DNA from: Acidovorax soli
GTDB taxonomy: Bacteria > Pseudomonadota > Gammaproteobacteria > Burkholderiales > Burkholderiaceae_C
Direction: 5' to 3'
Assembly (NCBI RefSeq): GCF_014207955.1
Contig: NZ_JACHLK010000007.1
Coordinates: 62,001-126,000, forward strand
Length of the DNA: 64,000 nucleotides
In this document: positions 43,589 through 54,197 of the stretch, one piece after another
Numbering within the stretch: position 1 is the first letter of the stretch
How the letters are laid out: each line of letters opens with the position of its first letter
Notes under the pieces: model-generated
Seen by the model: only the letters and a program-made list of their open reading frames with translations
What the model was told of the DNA's origin: nothing
Databases searched by the model: none
Made by a program: the position numbers and the translations under genes

Positions 43589-45715
43589 ATGACGACGAAC
43601 ACGCCCCACGATCCCCACGCCAGCGGCCCGGTGCCCGGCGACCACTTGCCCGCAGCGGCCGGTGGAGAGGAGGTGCGCGTGCCCGAGGCCGTGCACGACA
43701 CCCCGCCTGCTGAGGATGCCGAGGTGGCAACGCCCACTGCGGCGCAAGCCGCTGCCCCCGATTCCGTGGACAGCCTTTTGCCTGCAGAGGACGCGCCCGC
43801 TGCCGATGCCCCAGAGCATGCCGACACCGACCCGCCGGCTGGCGTGGCGCCTGGCGCCTCCGTGCAGGACGAACCCACTGCGGCTGCGCCCGTGGCGCAG
43901 CCCGCCGACGGCTATGTGGCACCGGCCATCTCTGCCGCCAAGGCGGCCGCCGACTTCGTGGCGCAGATCTTTGCCGAGGTGAATGCGCCCGAGACGCCCG
44001 AGCCTTCGCCGCTGCTGGCCGCGTCCGTGGACGCGCCCGAGGGCGCGGCCGAGCCGGCGCAACCCCAGGGCCGTCCGGGCGAGGGCATGCGGCCCTACGA
44101 GGGCAAGCACTTCCTGGTGCTGGGCCTGGGCGCCTCGGGCCTGGCCATGGCGCGCTGGTGCGTGCGCTGCGGCGCCAGTGTCACCGTGGCCGACACACGC
44201 GAGGCACCGCCCCAGCTGGCGGTATTGCAGCAAGAGCTGCCCGGCGTGCGCTTTGTCTCCGGCCCCTTCGACGCCAGCCTGGTCGAAGGCGCTGCCGGTG
44301 TGCACGCCGTCTACCGCTCGCCCGGCCTGAGCCCGGCCACCGTGGCGCCCGTGTGGGCGGCAGCACAGGCCGTCGGCCTGCCCACGGGCGGCGAGCTGGG
44401 CCTGTACGCCGCGGCGCTGCAATTCCTGCGCGCTTCGCACGGTTACGCGCCGGCCGTGCTGGCCATCACCGGCACCAACGGCAAGACCACCGTCACCTCG
44501 CTCACCGGCCAACTGGTGGAGCGTGCGGGCAAGACCGTGGCTGTGGCCGGCAACATCGGCCCCACGCTGCTCGACACCCTGGCCGGGCACATTGACGCCG
44601 AGACCCTGCCCGAAGTCTGGGTGCTCGAACTCTCCAGCTTCCAGCTCGACGGCGTGGCCGGCTTCGAGCCCACGGCGGCCACCGTGCTCAACATCACGCA
44701 GGACCACCTGGACTGGCATGGCGACATCGGTGCCTATGCGGCGGCCAAGGCGCGCATCTTCGGCGACACGGCCCTGATGGTGCTCAACCGCGAAGACCCC
44801 ACCGTCATGGACATGCTGGGCACGGCGTCTGCCGCTGCAGCCCAGGCGGCACAGGCCGCCTCGGGCAAGCCGGCCCAGAGCGCGCGCAGCAAGCAGCCCG
44901 TGAAGGTGCCGATGCGGGAGCACCTGACCTTCGGCATCGACATGCCCCGGCGCCCCGGCGACTTCGGCATCGAGACCGTGGGCAGCATCCCCTGGCTGGT
45001 GCGCGCGCACGAAGCGGACGAAACCCGCAAGCGCAGCACCCGCCGCCGTGCGGTTGCACCCGGCCAGGGCGGTGATGCCGCCACGGCTGTGCCGCTGGAC
45101 GAGGACGAACTGCACATCCAACGCCTGATGCCGGCCGACGCGCTGCGCATACGCGGGCGCCACAACGCCTCCAACGCGCTCGCGGCCCTGGCCCTGGCGT
45201 CGTCGGCCGGCTGCACACTGTCGGCCATGCTGTTCGGTCTGCGCGAGTACCGGGGTGAGCCGCACCGCGTCGAGCCCGTTGCGCTGATCAACGGCGTGGA
45301 GTTTTTCGACGACAGCAAGGGCACCAATGTCGGCGCCACGGTGGCTGCGCTCAATGGTCTGGGCGCCGACCGGCGCATCGTGCTCATCCTGGGTGGCGAC
45401 GGCAAGGGGCAGGACTTTGCGCCGCTGGCCACGCCCGTGGCGCGCTATGCACGCGCGGTGCTGCTGATCGGGCGCGATGCCCCGCTGATCCGCACGGCCC
45501 TGCAGGATGCGGGCGTGCCGCTGCTCGATGCTGCCACGCTGCCCGAGGCCGTGCACCAGGCCGCGCAGCGCGCGCATTCGGGCGATGCGGTGCTGATGTC
45601 GCCTGCCTGCGCCAGCTTCGACATGTTCACGGGCTACGAGCACCGCGCACGCGTGTTCTGCGAAACCGTGCTGGCCATGGCGCACGATGCCGGCCAAACC
45701 CTGGAGGGCATGTGA
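43589..45715 (+). CDS. murD: UDP-MurNAc-Ala D-Glu ligase MurD with extra N-terminal region
   Basis: 708 residues, about 250 more than a standard MurD. Residues 1 to about 165 are an acidic Ala/Pro-rich extension with no recognisable fold apart from one possible helix ([18 protein letters not shown]). The enzyme begins near residue 170 with [17 protein letters not shown]. The ATP site is [10 protein letters not shown] (about 292-301), then [11 protein letters not shown] and [11 protein letters not shown] second insert of about 100 residues, rich in Ala, Arg and charged residues (around 410-510), lies before [15 protein letters not shown]. The C-terminal domain has [13 protein letters not shown]. 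The catalytic residues look intact. Confidence 0.93.
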   Translation: MTTNTPHDPHASGPVPGDHLPAAAGGEEVRVPEAVHDTPPAEDAEVATPTAAQAAAPDSVDSLLPAEDAPAADAPEHADTDPPAGVAPGASVQDEPTAAAPVAQPADGYVAPAISAAKAAADFVAQIFAEVNAPETPEPSPLLAASVDAPEGAAEPAQPQGRPGEGMRPYEGKHFLVLGLGASGLAMARWCVRCGASVTVADTREAPPQLAVLQQELPGVRFVSGPFDASLVEGAAGVHAVYRSPGLSPATVAPVWAAAQAVGLPTGGELGLYAAALQFLRASHGYAPAVLAITGTNGKTTVTSLTGQLVERAGKTVAVAGNIGPTLLDTLAGHIDAETLPEVWVLELSSFQLDGVAGFEPTAATVLNITQDHLDWHGDIGAYAAAKARIFGDTALMVLNREDPTVMDMLGTASAAAAQAAQAASGKPAQSARSKQPVKVPMREHLTFGIDMPRRPGDFGIETVGSIPWLVRAHEADETRKRSTRRRAVAPGQGGDAATAVPLDEDELHIQRLMPADALRIRGRHNASNALAALALASSAGCTLSAMLFGLREYRGEPHRVEPVALINGVEFFDDSKGTNVGATVAALNGLGADRRIVLILGGDGKGQDFAPLATPVARYARAVLLIGRDAPLIRTALQDAGVPLLDAATLPEAVHQAAQRAHSGDAVLMSPACASFDMFTGYEHRARVFCETVLAMAHDAGQTLEGM

Positions 45716-46992
45716 TGGCTGCGACCGCCAACGCCCCCGTGGGCCTGCAGCAACGCCTGGCCGGCTGGCTGGGCCGCCTCACCGGCAAGGCCGGCGAGGT
45801 GCTGCCGGTGCGCGTGGGCGGCACGGAGTACCGCCAGTCCACGACCACGCCCGCGAGCGTGCTCGGGTTCGACCAGGCCCTGCTGTGGGTGGTGGTGGGG
45901 CTGCTCGCCTGGGGGTTGGTGATGGTGTATTCGGCTTCCATCGCCATGCCGGACAACCCGCGCTTTGCCAACTATGCGCCCACGCATTTCCTCACCCGCC
46001 ACATGATGTACCTGGTGGTGGGCTTCGTCGCGGCGCTGCTGGCCTTCCAGGTGCCCATGAAACTGTGGGAGCGTGCGGCGCCCTGGCTCTTTGTGGCGGC
46101 GCTGCTGCTGCTGGTCGCGGTGCTGATCCCGGGCGTGGGCAAGGTGGTCAACGGCGCCCGGCGCTGGCTGTCGATCGGTCCGGTGGGCTTCCAGCCCTCC
46201 GAGGTCGCCAAGTTCGCCGTGCTCATCTATGCCGCCGACTACATGGTGCGCAAGATGGAGGTCAAGGAGCGCTTCTTCCGCGCCGTGCTGCCCATGGGCG
46301 CCGCCGTGGCCATCGTCGGCGTGCTGCTGCTGGCCGAGCCGGACATGGGCGCCTTCATGGTGGTGGCCGTGATCGCCATGGGCATCCTGTTCCTGGGCGG
46401 CGTCAATGCCCGCATGTTCTTCCTGATCGCCGGTGTGCTGGTGGCCGCCTTCGGCCTCATGATTGCCAGCTCGCCCTGGCGGCGCGAGCGTGTGTTCGCC
46501 TACCTCGATCCGTTCAGCGAGCAGCATGCATTGGGCAAGGGCTACCAGCTCTCGCATTCGCTCATCGCCATCGGCCGCGGCGAGATCTTCGGCGTGGGCC
46601 TGGGCGGCAGCGTCGAGAAGCTGCACTGGCTGCCCGAGGCGCACACCGACTTCCTGCTGGCCGTGATCGGCGAGGAGTTCGGCCTTGTGGGCGTGCTGGT
46701 GCTCATCGTGCTCTTCCTGTGGATGACGCGCCGCATCATGCACATCGGCCGCCAGGCGATTGCCCTGGACCGCGTGTTCGCGGGCCTCGTGGCCCAGGGC
46801 GTGGCGATCTGGCTGGGCTTCCAGGCCTTCATCAACATGGGCGTGAACCTGGGCGCGCTGCCCACCAAGGGGCTGACCCTGCCGCTCATGAGCTTCGGCG
46901 GATCGGCCATCCTGATGAACCTGGTGGCGATTGCGGTCGTACTGCGGGTGGATTACGAAAACAAGCACCTCATGCGCGGAGGCCGCGTATGA
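45715..46992 (+). CDS. ftsW: septal peptidoglycan polymerase FtsW
   Basis: 425 residues, SEDS family with about ten membrane helices after a 40-residue cytoplasmic start. Signatures are [49 protein letters not shown] and [12 protein letters not shown]. Polymerises septal glycan with FtsI. The ATG at 45715 shares one base with the murD stop; a GTG at 45712 is an alternative. The end [10 protein letters not shown] recurs in the small frame that follows. Confidence 0.95.
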   Translation: MAATANAPVGLQQRLAGWLGRLTGKAGEVLPVRVGGTEYRQSTTTPASVLGFDQALLWVVVGLLAWGLVMVYSASIAMPDNPRFANYAPTHFLTRHMMYLVVGFVAALLAFQVPMKLWERAAPWLFVAALLLLVAVLIPGVGKVVNGARRWLSIGPVGFQPSEVAKFAVLIYAADYMVRKMEVKERFFRAVLPMGAAVAIVGVLLLAEPDMGAFMVVAVIAMGILFLGGVNARMFFLIAGVLVAAFGLMIASSPWRRERVFAYLDPFSEQHALGKGYQLSHSLIAIGRGEIFGVGLGGSVEKLHWLPEAHTDFLLAVIGEEFGLVGVLVLIVLFLWMTRRIMHIGRQAIALDRVFAGLVAQGVAIWLGFQAFINMGVNLGALPTKGLTLPLMSFGGSAILMNLVAIAVVLRVDYENKHLMRGGRV

Positions 46993-47075
46993 GGGGATTG
47001 TTTCAACAAAACAAGCATCGCATTGCGCAAGCAATGCCAGACGCGCAGCGTCTGATGAGGGGAGGCCGGGTATGA
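46989..47075 (+). CDS. possible 28-residue peptide between ftsW and murG
   Basis: The frame starts with an ATG overlapping the ftsW stop (ATGA) and ends with a TGA overlapping the murG ATG (ATGA). GGAGGC lies before its start. The product begins [10 protein letters not shown] and ends RLMRGGRV, repeating the NKH...LMRGGRV tail of FtsW. Most of the frame is made of two perfect hairpins. It may be a real coupled leader peptide or only a by-product of a local duplication with an inserted hairpin element. No function can be assigned. Confidence 0.4.
   Translation: MRGLFQQNKHRIAQAMPDAQRLMRGGRV
47020..47054 (+). repeat. two back-to-back perfect hairpins before murG
   Basis: GCATTGC-GCAA-GCAATGC (47020-47037) is followed without a gap by CAGACGC-GCA-GCGTCTG (47038-47054). 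Both stems are 7 bp and perfect, the first with a GNRA tetraloop. They end 5 nt before the murG ribosome site. There is no U tract, so they are not a terminator. A role in mRNA processing or in reinitiation at murG is possible. Confidence 0.8.
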
Positions 47076-48142
47076 CGTCTCCCAGGACAGCACTGATCAT
47101 GGCCGGCGGCACCGGCGGCCATATCTTCCCGGGCCTGGCCGTGGCCGAGGAGTTGCGCGCGCGCGGCTGGCGCGTGCACTGGCTGGGTGCGCCCGGCAGC
47201 ATGGAGTCGCGCATCGTGCCGCCGCAGGGCTTTGCGCTGGAGACCATCGACTTTTCGGGCGTGCGCGGCAAGGGCCTGGTCACATTGGCCTTGCTGCCGC
47301 TGCGCCTGCTGCGCGCCTTCTGGCAGGCACTGCAGGTGGTGCGCCGCGTGAAGCCCGACGTGGTGGTGGGCCTGGGCGGCTACATCACCTTCCCGGGCGG
47401 CATGATGGGCGTGCTGTGCGGCAAGCCCCTGGTGCTGCACGAACAGAACTCGGTGGCCGGCATGGCCAACAAGGTGCTGGCCGGCGTGGCCGACCGGGTG
47501 TTCACCGCGTTTCCCGATGTGTTCAAGAAGGGCCGGTGGGTGGGCAATCCGCTGCGCGCTCCGTTCACGCGCCAGGCCGAGCCGGCAGAGCGCTTTGCCG
47601 GCCGCAGCGGCCCGCTGCGCCTCTTGGTGGTGGGCGGCAGCCTGGGCGCGCGGGCGCTCAACGAGATCGTGCCCCAGGCCCTGGCCCTGATTCCGGCCGA
47701 GCGCCGCCCCGTGGTGCTGCACCAGAGCGGCGCCACCCAGATCGACGCACTGCGCGCCAACTACGCCGCTGCCGGGGTCGAGGCCGAGCTGACCCCCTTC
47801 ATCGACGACACCGCCACTGCGTTTGCGCAGGCCGACATCATCGTCTGCCGTGCCGGCGCAAGCACCGTGACCGAGATCGCCGCCGTGGGCGCGGCCGCCC
47901 TGTTCGTGCCCTTCCCCTCGGCGGTCGACGACCACCAGACCACCAACGCCCGCTTCCTCGTGGAGGCCGGGGGCGGTTGGCTGGTGCAGCAGCGCGAGCT
48001 CACGGCCCAAGGCCTGGCCGCGGTGCTGAGCAACACAGAGCGCCCGGAGCTGCTGCGCCGGGCCACAGAAGCCAAGAAGATGCAAAAGAACCACGCCACC
48101 CACGAGGTGGTGACTGCCTGCGAGGAGCTTGCAACACCATGA
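47072..48142 (+). CDS. murG: lipid II synthase MurG
   Basis: 356 residues, GT-B glycosyltransferase on the inner face of the membrane that adds GlcNAc to lipid I. The N-terminal glycine loop is [12 protein letters not shown]; further motifs are [36 protein letters not shown] and [17 protein letters not shown] precedes the ATG at 47072. Overlaps murC by 4 nt. Confidence 0.97.
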   Translation: MTSPRTALIMAGGTGGHIFPGLAVAEELRARGWRVHWLGAPGSMESRIVPPQGFALETIDFSGVRGKGLVTLALLPLRLLRAFWQALQVVRRVKPDVVVGLGGYITFPGGMMGVLCGKPLVLHEQNSVAGMANKVLAGVADRVFTAFPDVFKKGRWVGNPLRAPFTRQAEPAERFAGRSGPLRLLVVGGSLGARALNEIVPQALALIPAERRPVVLHQSGATQIDALRANYAAAGVEAELTPFIDDTATAFAQADIIVCRAGASTVTEIAAVGAAALFVPFPSAVDDHQTTNARFLVEAGGGWLVQQRELTAQGLAAVLSNTERPELLRRATEAKKMQKNHATHEVVTACEELATP

Positions 48143-49584
48143 AGCACGCCATTCGCCACATCCATTTCGTAGGCCTCGGGGGCGCTGGCATGAGCGGCAT
48201 CGCCGAGGTGCTGTTCAACCTGGGTTACCGTATCTCCGGCTCGGACCTGGCCGACAGCGCCACCCTGCGCCGCCTGCAGGGCCTGGGCATCAAGACCTGC
48301 CTGGGCCATGCGGCCGCGCACATCGACGGTGCCGACGCCGTGGTCACCTCCACCGCCGTCACGGCCGACAACCCCGAGGTGCTGGCCGCGCGCGACAAGC
48401 GCATCCCCGTGGTGCCGCGCGCGCTGATGCTGGCCGAACTGATGCGCCTCAAGCAGGGCATCGCGATTGCCGGCACGCACGGCAAGACCACCACCACCAG
48501 CCTGGTGACCAGCGTGCTGGCCGAGGCGGGGCTCGACCCCACCTTCGTGATCGGCGGGCGCCTGAACAGCGCAGGCGCCAATGCCAAGCTGGGCAGCGGC
48601 GACTACATCGTGGTCGAGGCCGACGAGTCCGATGCTTCGTTCCTGAACCTGCTGCCCGTGATGGCGGTCGTGACCAACATCGATGCCGACCACATGGAGA
48701 CCTACGGGCACGACTTCGGCCGGCTCAAGGGCGCCTTTGTCGACTTCCTGCATCGCATGCCGTTCTACGGCACGGCCATCCTGTGCGTGGACAGCCCGGC
48801 CGTGCGCGAGATCCTGCAGAGCGTGACCTGCCCGATCACGAGCTACGGTTTCTCCGAAGACGCCCAGGTGCGTGCCGTCAACGTGCGCGCCGAGGCCGGG
48901 CAGATGCGCTTCACCGTGCAGCGGCGCAACGGCGTCACCTTGCCCGATCTGGAGATCGTGCTCAACCTTGCCGGCGAGCACAACGTGCTCAACGCGCTCT
49001 CGGCCATTGCCGTGGCGGTGGAGCTGAACATCCCCGATGAGGCCGTGCAGCGCGCGCTGGCGGGCTTCAAGGGCGTGGGTCGGCGCTTCCAGAGCTACGG
49101 CGACCTGCCTGCCAAGGAGGGCGGTCGCTTCACCGTGATCGACGACTACGGCCACCACCCGGTGGAGATGGCGGCCACGCTCGCTGCGGCGCGCGGCGCC
49201 TTCCCCGGCCGGCGCCTGGTGCTGGCCTTCCAGCCACACCGCTACAGCCGCACGCGCGACTGCTTCGAAGATTTCGTGAAGGTGATCGGCAACGCCGATG
49301 CCGTGCTGCTCACCGAGGTCTATGCCGCCGGCGAGGCGCCCGTGGTTGCGGCCGACGGCCGGTCGCTGGCCCGCGCGCTGCGCGTGGCCGGACGCGTGGA
49401 GCCGATCTTCGTGGACGAGGTGGCCGACCTGCCCCAGGCCATTGCCGACAACGCGCGCGACGGTGACGTGGTGATGTGCATGGGCGCTGGCTCCATCGGT
49501 GCCGTGCCGGCCAAGGTGGTGGACCTGCTGCAGAACAACGACAACCCGGGTACTACCAAGGCGCTGACCGGGAGCGCGACATGA
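48139..49584 (+). CDS. murC: UDP-MurNAc L-alanine ligase MurC
   Basis: 481 residues. UDP-binding start [20 protein letters not shown] site [12 protein letters not shown], then [10 protein letters not shown] and the C-terminal [11 protein letters not shown]. Adds the first residue of the stem peptide. Overlaps murG and ddl by 4 nt each. Confidence 0.97.
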   Translation: MKHAIRHIHFVGLGGAGMSGIAEVLFNLGYRISGSDLADSATLRRLQGLGIKTCLGHAAAHIDGADAVVTSTAVTADNPEVLAARDKRIPVVPRALMLAELMRLKQGIAIAGTHGKTTTTSLVTSVLAEAGLDPTFVIGGRLNSAGANAKLGSGDYIVVEADESDASFLNLLPVMAVVTNIDADHMETYGHDFGRLKGAFVDFLHRMPFYGTAILCVDSPAVREILQSVTCPITSYGFSEDAQVRAVNVRAEAGQMRFTVQRRNGVTLPDLEIVLNLAGEHNVLNALSAIAVAVELNIPDEAVQRALAGFKGVGRRFQSYGDLPAKEGGRFTVIDDYGHHPVEMAATLAAARGAFPGRRLVLAFQPHRYSRTRDCFEDFVKVIGNADAVLLTEVYAAGEAPVVAADGRSLARALRVAGRVEPIFVDEVADLPQAIADNARDGDVVMCMGAGSIGAVPAKVVDLLQNNDNPGTTKALTGSAT

Positions 49585-50570
49585 CGATGACAACGAAACT
49601 GGGTTCCAACGTGGATGTGAAGGCACTGGGCAAGGTCGCCGTGCTGATGGGCGGCGCTTCCGCCGAGCGCGAGGTGTCGCTGATGTCCGGCACCGGGGTG
49701 CTGCAGGCCCTGCGTTCGCGCGGCGTCGATGCGCATGCCTTCGACCCTTCGCAGAACGACCTGGGCGAGCTGCGCCGCGATGGCTATGCGCGCTGCTTCA
49801 TCGCGCTGCATGGTCGCCACGGTGAAGACGGCACCGTGCAGGGCGCGCTCGAGCTGCTGCGCATTCCCTACACCGGGCCGGGCGTGATGGCATCGAGCAT
49901 CGCGGTGGACAAGATCATGACCAAGCGCATCTGGCGCGCCGAAGGTCTGCCCACGCCGGACTGGCGCCTGGTGGGCAGCGTGGCGGAGACCGCGGACGCG
50001 CTGGCGGCGCTGGGCGCGCCGATGATCGTCAAGCCCTCGCGCGAGGGCTCGACCATCGGCCTGACCAAGGTGACTTCGCCCGAGCAGTGTGCCCAGGCCT
50101 ACGCGCTGGCTTCGCGCTACGACCCCGAGGTGCTGTGCGAGCAGTTCATCGCGGGTGAGGAGACCACCTGCCCGATCCTGGGCGAGGGCGCCGCGGCCTA
50201 TGCGCTGCCGGTGATCCGCATCGTCGCGCCCGAGGGCAACTACGACTACCAGAACAAGTATTTCACCGACGTCACGCAGTACCACTGCCCAAGCGGCCTG
50301 CCAGAGGCCGAGGAGCGCGAGATCCAGCGCCTGGTGGTGGCGGCGTTCCGCTCGCTCGGCTGCCGCGGCTGGGCGCGCGCGGACATCATGATCCGCGCCA
50401 GCGACCGCCAGCCCTTCCTGCTGGAGATCAACACCTCGCCCGGCATGACGGGCCATTCGCTCGTGCCCATGTCGGCGCGTGCGTCGGGCATCAGCTACGA
50501 GGACCTGTGCGTGGGGGTGCTGGCCAGCGCCACCATGGACACCCCCGCCGGCAGCACCTTGGGGACCTGA
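49581..50570 (+). CDS. ddl: D-alanine-D-alanine ligase
   Basis: 329 residues, ATP-grasp enzyme of the DdlB type usual in division clusters. Signatures are [45 protein letters not shown] and [14 protein letters not shown]. Supplies D-Ala-D-Ala to MurF. Its stop shares a base with the ftsQ start. Confidence 0.96.
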   Translation: MTMTTKLGSNVDVKALGKVAVLMGGASAEREVSLMSGTGVLQALRSRGVDAHAFDPSQNDLGELRRDGYARCFIALHGRHGEDGTVQGALELLRIPYTGPGVMASSIAVDKIMTKRIWRAEGLPTPDWRLVGSVAETADALAALGAPMIVKPSREGSTIGLTKVTSPEQCAQAYALASRYDPEVLCEQFIAGEETTCPILGEGAAAYALPVIRIVAPEGNYDYQNKYFTDVTQYHCPSGLPEAEEREIQRLVVAAFRSLGCRGWARADIMIRASDRQPFLLEINTSPGMTGHSLVPMSARASGISYEDLCVGVLASATMDTPAGSTLGT

Positions 50571-51364
50571 TGAACAACACGCTGCCCGCACCGCTGGACG
50601 TCAAGCTCATGAACATGACCGCATCGGTCCTGTTCGTGGGCTGCGCCATGCTCGTGCTGGCAGCGGGCGCGTGGTGGGTGCTGCGCTACCCGGGTTTTGC
50701 GATCGCCCGCATCGTGGTGCAGGGCGAGCTGGTGCACAACAATGCCGTCACGCTGCGCGCCAACGTGGCGCCGCACCTGGTGGGCAATTTCTTCACGGTG
50801 GACCTGCGTGCTGCGCGCGCGGCCTTCGAGCAGGTGCCCTGGGTGCGCAAGGCTTCGGTGCGGCGCGAGTTTCCGGGCAGCCTGCATGTGTCGCTGGAAG
50901 AGCACGATGCCGTGGCGTACTGGGGGCCCGAGTCGGGCTCGGCCATGGTCAACACCCAGGGCGAGGTGTTCGAGGCGAACGTGGACGATGTGGAGCAGGA
51001 CGGACTGCCGCGCCTGCAGGGGCCGAGCGGCACTTCGGGCGAAGTGCTGCAGATGTATGGCCTGCTGCAGCCGGTGTTCGAGCCGCTGGGGATGGATGTG
51101 GAAGAGCTGCTGCTGACCGGTCGTGGCGGCTGGCGTGCCACGCTGGACACAGGGGCCGTGGTGGAGCTGGGCGGCGGCACGCCGACCGAGCTGGTGGCGC
51201 GGGCCAAGCGCTTTGCGCGCACCCTGACCCAGGTGGCTGCCCAGTACAAGCGCCGTGTGGACGCACTCGAATCGGCGGACCTGCGGCATGCGGGGGGCTA
51301 TGCACTGCGGCTCAAGGGGGTGACCACGACCGAAGCGGCTGCGGCCGCTGCACCACGGAGGTAG
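50570..51364 (+). CDS. ftsQ: cell division protein FtsQ
   Basis: 264 residues. Cytoplasmic start, one membrane helix (ASVLFVGCAMLVLAAGAWWV), then a POTRA domain (FAIARIVVQGELVHNNAVTL) and the beta domain (VPWVRKASVRREFPGSLHVS, EHDAVAYW). Recruits FtsLB to the septum. Start at the ATG at 50570, coupled to ddl (TGATG). Confidence 0.94.
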   Translation: MNNTLPAPLDVKLMNMTASVLFVGCAMLVLAAGAWWVLRYPGFAIARIVVQGELVHNNAVTLRANVAPHLVGNFFTVDLRAARAAFEQVPWVRKASVRREFPGSLHVSLEEHDAVAYWGPESGSAMVNTQGEVFEANVDDVEQDGLPRLQGPSGTSGEVLQMYGLLQPVFEPLGMDVEELLLTGRGGWRATLDTGAVVELGGGTPTELVARAKRFARTLTQVAAQYKRRVDALESADLRHAGGYALRLKGVTTTEAAAAAAPRR

Positions 51365-51428
51365 CCACATGGATGCAATGACGACGACGCAGCGGGCAGC
51401 GCAGAACAACGAAGGGCAGTGACGGAAT

Positions 51429-52658
51429 ATGGCAAGAGAATACAAAGACGTGGTGGTCGGCCTGGACATCGGCACGGCGAAGATCATGGCCGTGGTTGCC
51501 GAAGTCCTGCCCGGCGGCGAACTCAAGCTCGCCGGCCTGGGCGTGGCCCCGAGCAATGGCTTGAAGCGCGGCGTGGTGGTCAACATCGACGCCACGGTGC
51601 AGAGCATCCAGCAGGCGCTCAAGGAAGCCGAGCTGATGGCCGACTGCAAGATCCAGCGCGTCTACACCGGCATCACGGGCAGCCACATCCGCGGCCTCAA
51701 CTCCAGCGGCATGGTGGCCGTCAAGGACAAGGAGGTCACCTCGGCCGACGTGGCGCGCGTGGTGGAGACGGCCAAGGCCATCAACATCTCCTCCGACCAG
51801 CGCCTCCTGCTGGTGGAGCCGCAGGAATTCGTGATCGACGGGCAGGACGTGAAGGAGCCCATCGGCATGAGCGGCATCCGCCTGGAAGCCAAGATCCACA
51901 TCGTGACCGGGGCACAGAGCGCAGCCGAGAACATCATCAAGTGCGTGCGCCGCTGTGGCCTGGAGGTGGAGCAACTGCTGCTCAACCCGCTCGCATCGAG
52001 CCAGGCGGTGCTGACCGACGATGAGCGCGAGCTCGGCGTGGTGGTGGTGGACATCGGCGCCGGCACGACGGACGTGGCCATCTTCACGGGTGGCGCCATC
52101 CGCCACACAGCCGTGATCCCGATCGCGGGCGACCTGATCACCAGCGACATCGCCATGGCGCTGCGCACGCCCACCAAGGATGCCGAGGACATCAAGGTCG
52201 AAAGCGGCTACGCCAAGCAGCTGCTGGCCGACCCCGAGAGCCAGGTCGAGGTGCCCGGCCTGGGTGACCGCAGCCCGCGCATGCTGAGCAAGCAGGCGCT
52301 GGCCGGCGTGATCGAGCCGCGCGTGGAAGAGATCTTCTCGCTGGTGCAGCAGGTGATCCGCGAGTCGGGCTACGAGGAGGTGCTGTCCTCGGGCATCGTG
52401 CTCACGGGCGGCAGCGCCGTCATGCCCGGCATGATCGAGTTGGGTGAGGACATCTTCCTCAAGCCCGTGCGCCGCGGCATTCCCAAATACGCCAGCGCCC
52501 TGTCCGACATGGTGGCCCAGCCCCGTGCCTCGACCGTCATGGGCCTGCTCGAAGAGGCGCGCCTGGCGCGTCTGCGGGGTTTCAAGGTGGCTCAGAAGAG
52601 CGGCTCCATGAAGACGGCCTTCGGTCGCTTCAAGGACTTCATCGTGGGGAACTTCTGA
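51429..52658 (+). CDS. ftsA: cell division protein FtsA
   Basis: 409 residues, actin-like ATPase that anchors FtsZ to the membrane. Phosphate and nucleotide motifs are VVGLDIGTAKI, VVVDIGAGTTDVAIF and VLTGGSAVMPG. The C-terminal amphipathic helix is FGRFKDFIVGNF, the usual membrane-targeting end. Separated from ftsZ by a 154-bp gap in which I see no clear element. Confidence 0.97.
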   Translation: MAREYKDVVVGLDIGTAKIMAVVAEVLPGGELKLAGLGVAPSNGLKRGVVVNIDATVQSIQQALKEAELMADCKIQRVYTGITGSHIRGLNSSGMVAVKDKEVTSADVARVVETAKAINISSDQRLLLVEPQEFVIDGQDVKEPIGMSGIRLEAKIHIVTGAQSAAENIIKCVRRCGLEVEQLLLNPLASSQAVLTDDERELGVVVVDIGAGTTDVAIFTGGAIRHTAVIPIAGDLITSDIAMALRTPTKDAEDIKVESGYAKQLLADPESQVEVPGLGDRSPRMLSKQALAGVIEPRVEEIFSLVQQVIRESGYEEVLSSGIVLTGGSAVMPGMIELGEDIFLKPVRRGIPKYASALSDMVAQPRASTVMGLLEEARLARLRGFKVAQKSGSMKTAFGRFKDFIVGNF

Positions 52659-52812
52659 TGCGGCATTTCCACCACCACAGTCCCGCCCGTGCCGGCCCCC
52701 GAATGCCCGGCGGGCGATGGCGATGTACAGGACCGCCATGCCACAGCCCGCACCCAGAGACAGTTTTTCACATTTGGCCAATGCATACGAAGACAGAATC
52801 AGGAGTTCCAAC

Positions 52813-54066
52813 ATGACCATCGAAATGATCGAAGCCGAAACTTTCAACCAGGGCACCCAGATCAAGGTGATCGGCGTGGGCGGTGGCGGCAGCAACGCCG
52901 TCGAACACATGATTGCCCGCGCCGTGCAGGGCGTGGAATTCGTCTGTGCCAACACCGATGCGCAGGCGCTCACGCGCAGCTCCGCGCACAGCGTGATCCA
53001 GTTGGGTGCCAGCGGCCTGGGGGCCGGCAGCAAGCCCGACAAGGGCCGTGATGCTGCAGAAGCGGCCGTGGAGGACATCCGCGCGGCCATCGATGGCGCA
53101 CACATGCTGTTCATCACCGCCGGCATGGGCGGCGGCACGGGCACCGGCGCTGCACCCGTGATCGCACGCATCGCCAAGGAGATGGGCATCCTCACCGTGG
53201 GCGTGGTCACCAAGCCCTTCGAATGGGAAGGCGGCCGCCGCATGGCCAATGCCGACAACGGGCTGGCCGAACTCGAAGCCAACGTCGATTCGCTGATCGT
53301 CGTGCTCAACGAGAAGCTGCTCGAAGTGCTGGGCGACGACATCACCCAGGACGAGGCCTTTGCCCATGCCAACGACGTGCTCAAGAACGCCGTGGGCGGC
53401 ATTGCCGAGATCATCAACGAATACGGCCAGGTGAACGTCGACTTCGAAGACGTGCGCACCGTGATGGGTGAGCCCGGCAAGGCCATGATGGGCACGGCCA
53501 CGGCCAGCGGCCCTGACCGCGCGCGCATTGCGGCCGAGCAGGCCATCGCCTGCCCGCTGCTCGAAGGCATCGACTTGTCGGGCGCCAAGGGCGTGCTGGT
53601 GCTGGTCACGGCCAGCAAGGGCAGCCTGAAGCTGTCCGAGTCGCGCCTGGCGATGAACACCATCAACGCCTACGCGTCCAAGGATGCGCATGTCATCTTC
53701 GGCGCCGCCTACGACGACACCCTGGGTGACGAAATCCGCGTGACCGTGGTGGCCACCGGCCTGTCGCGCCAGAACGCACGCCGCCAGCCCATCTCGGTGG
53801 TGCAGGGCGGCCTGCGCACCGGCACCGACAACATGGCCTACCAGATCCCCGTGGCAGGTGCCCCGGGCGCGATGGGCAACGCCATGGGCGCGGCCGTTCC
53901 TGGCCTTGCCGGCGCCGGTGGCGCCCAGGCCGACTACGGCAGCATGTCGGTGCCCAGCGTCTGGCGCACCAACCGCACGCAGGCCGCGGCCCGCGTGGAC
54001 GCGCTGTCCTCGGGCGGCATGGACGACCTCGAAATCCCGGCCTTCCTGCGCAAGCAGGCAGATTGA
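52813..54066 (+). CDS. ftsZ: cell division GTPase FtsZ
   Basis: 417 residues, tubulin homologue forming the Z ring. The GTP motif GGGTGTGAAP is at about 107-116; IKVIGVGGGGSNAV is at the N-terminus and the T7 catalytic loop is NVDFEDVRTVM. The flexible linker ends in the conserved tail DDLEIPAFLRKQAD that binds FtsA and ZipA. AGGAG lies 7 nt before the ATG at 52813; an in-frame upstream ATG has no family match. Confidence 0.98.
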   Translation: MTIEMIEAETFNQGTQIKVIGVGGGGSNAVEHMIARAVQGVEFVCANTDAQALTRSSAHSVIQLGASGLGAGSKPDKGRDAAEAAVEDIRAAIDGAHMLFITAGMGGGTGTGAAPVIARIAKEMGILTVGVVTKPFEWEGGRRMANADNGLAELEANVDSLIVVLNEKLLEVLGDDITQDEAFAHANDVLKNAVGGIAEIINEYGQVNVDFEDVRTVMGEPGKAMMGTATASGPDRARIAAEQAIACPLLEGIDLSGAKGVLVLVTASKGSLKLSESRLAMNTINAYASKDAHVIFGAAYDDTLGDEIRVTVVATGLSRQNARRQPISVVQGGLRTGTDNMAYQIPVAGAPGAMGNAMGAAVPGLAGAGGAQADYGSMSVPSVWRTNRTQAAARVDALSSGGMDDLEIPAFLRKQAD

Positions 54067-54110
54067 ACTCAGGGGTGAAGGGGCTGCCCGACGGCCCCTG
54101 AGTCTTCTCC

Positions 54111-54133
54111 AAGGGGCCTTCGGGCCCCTTTTT
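54111..54133 (+). terminator. rho-independent terminator after ftsZ
   Basis: AAGGGGCC-TTCG-GGCCCCTT followed by a short T run. An additional 9-bp hairpin (ACTCAGGGG at 54067-54075 with CCCCTGAGT at 54095-54103) lies directly before it. Marks the end of the division cluster transcript before lpxC. Confidence 0.85.
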
Positions 54134-54197
54134 CATGGGCCTGGGCGCGGTGGTCCTATTGCAAGCGGGGTTGGGCCTGCCCTTTTACAATCGGGGC

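Noticed and set aside
40888..43878. 996-residue open frame on the minus strand
   Set aside because: Antisense shadow of murF and mraY, with no recognisable domain.
54067..54103. Hairpin directly after ftsZ as the main terminator
   Set aside because: It has a 9-bp stem but no T run; the hairpin at 54111-54133 has one and is the better terminator.
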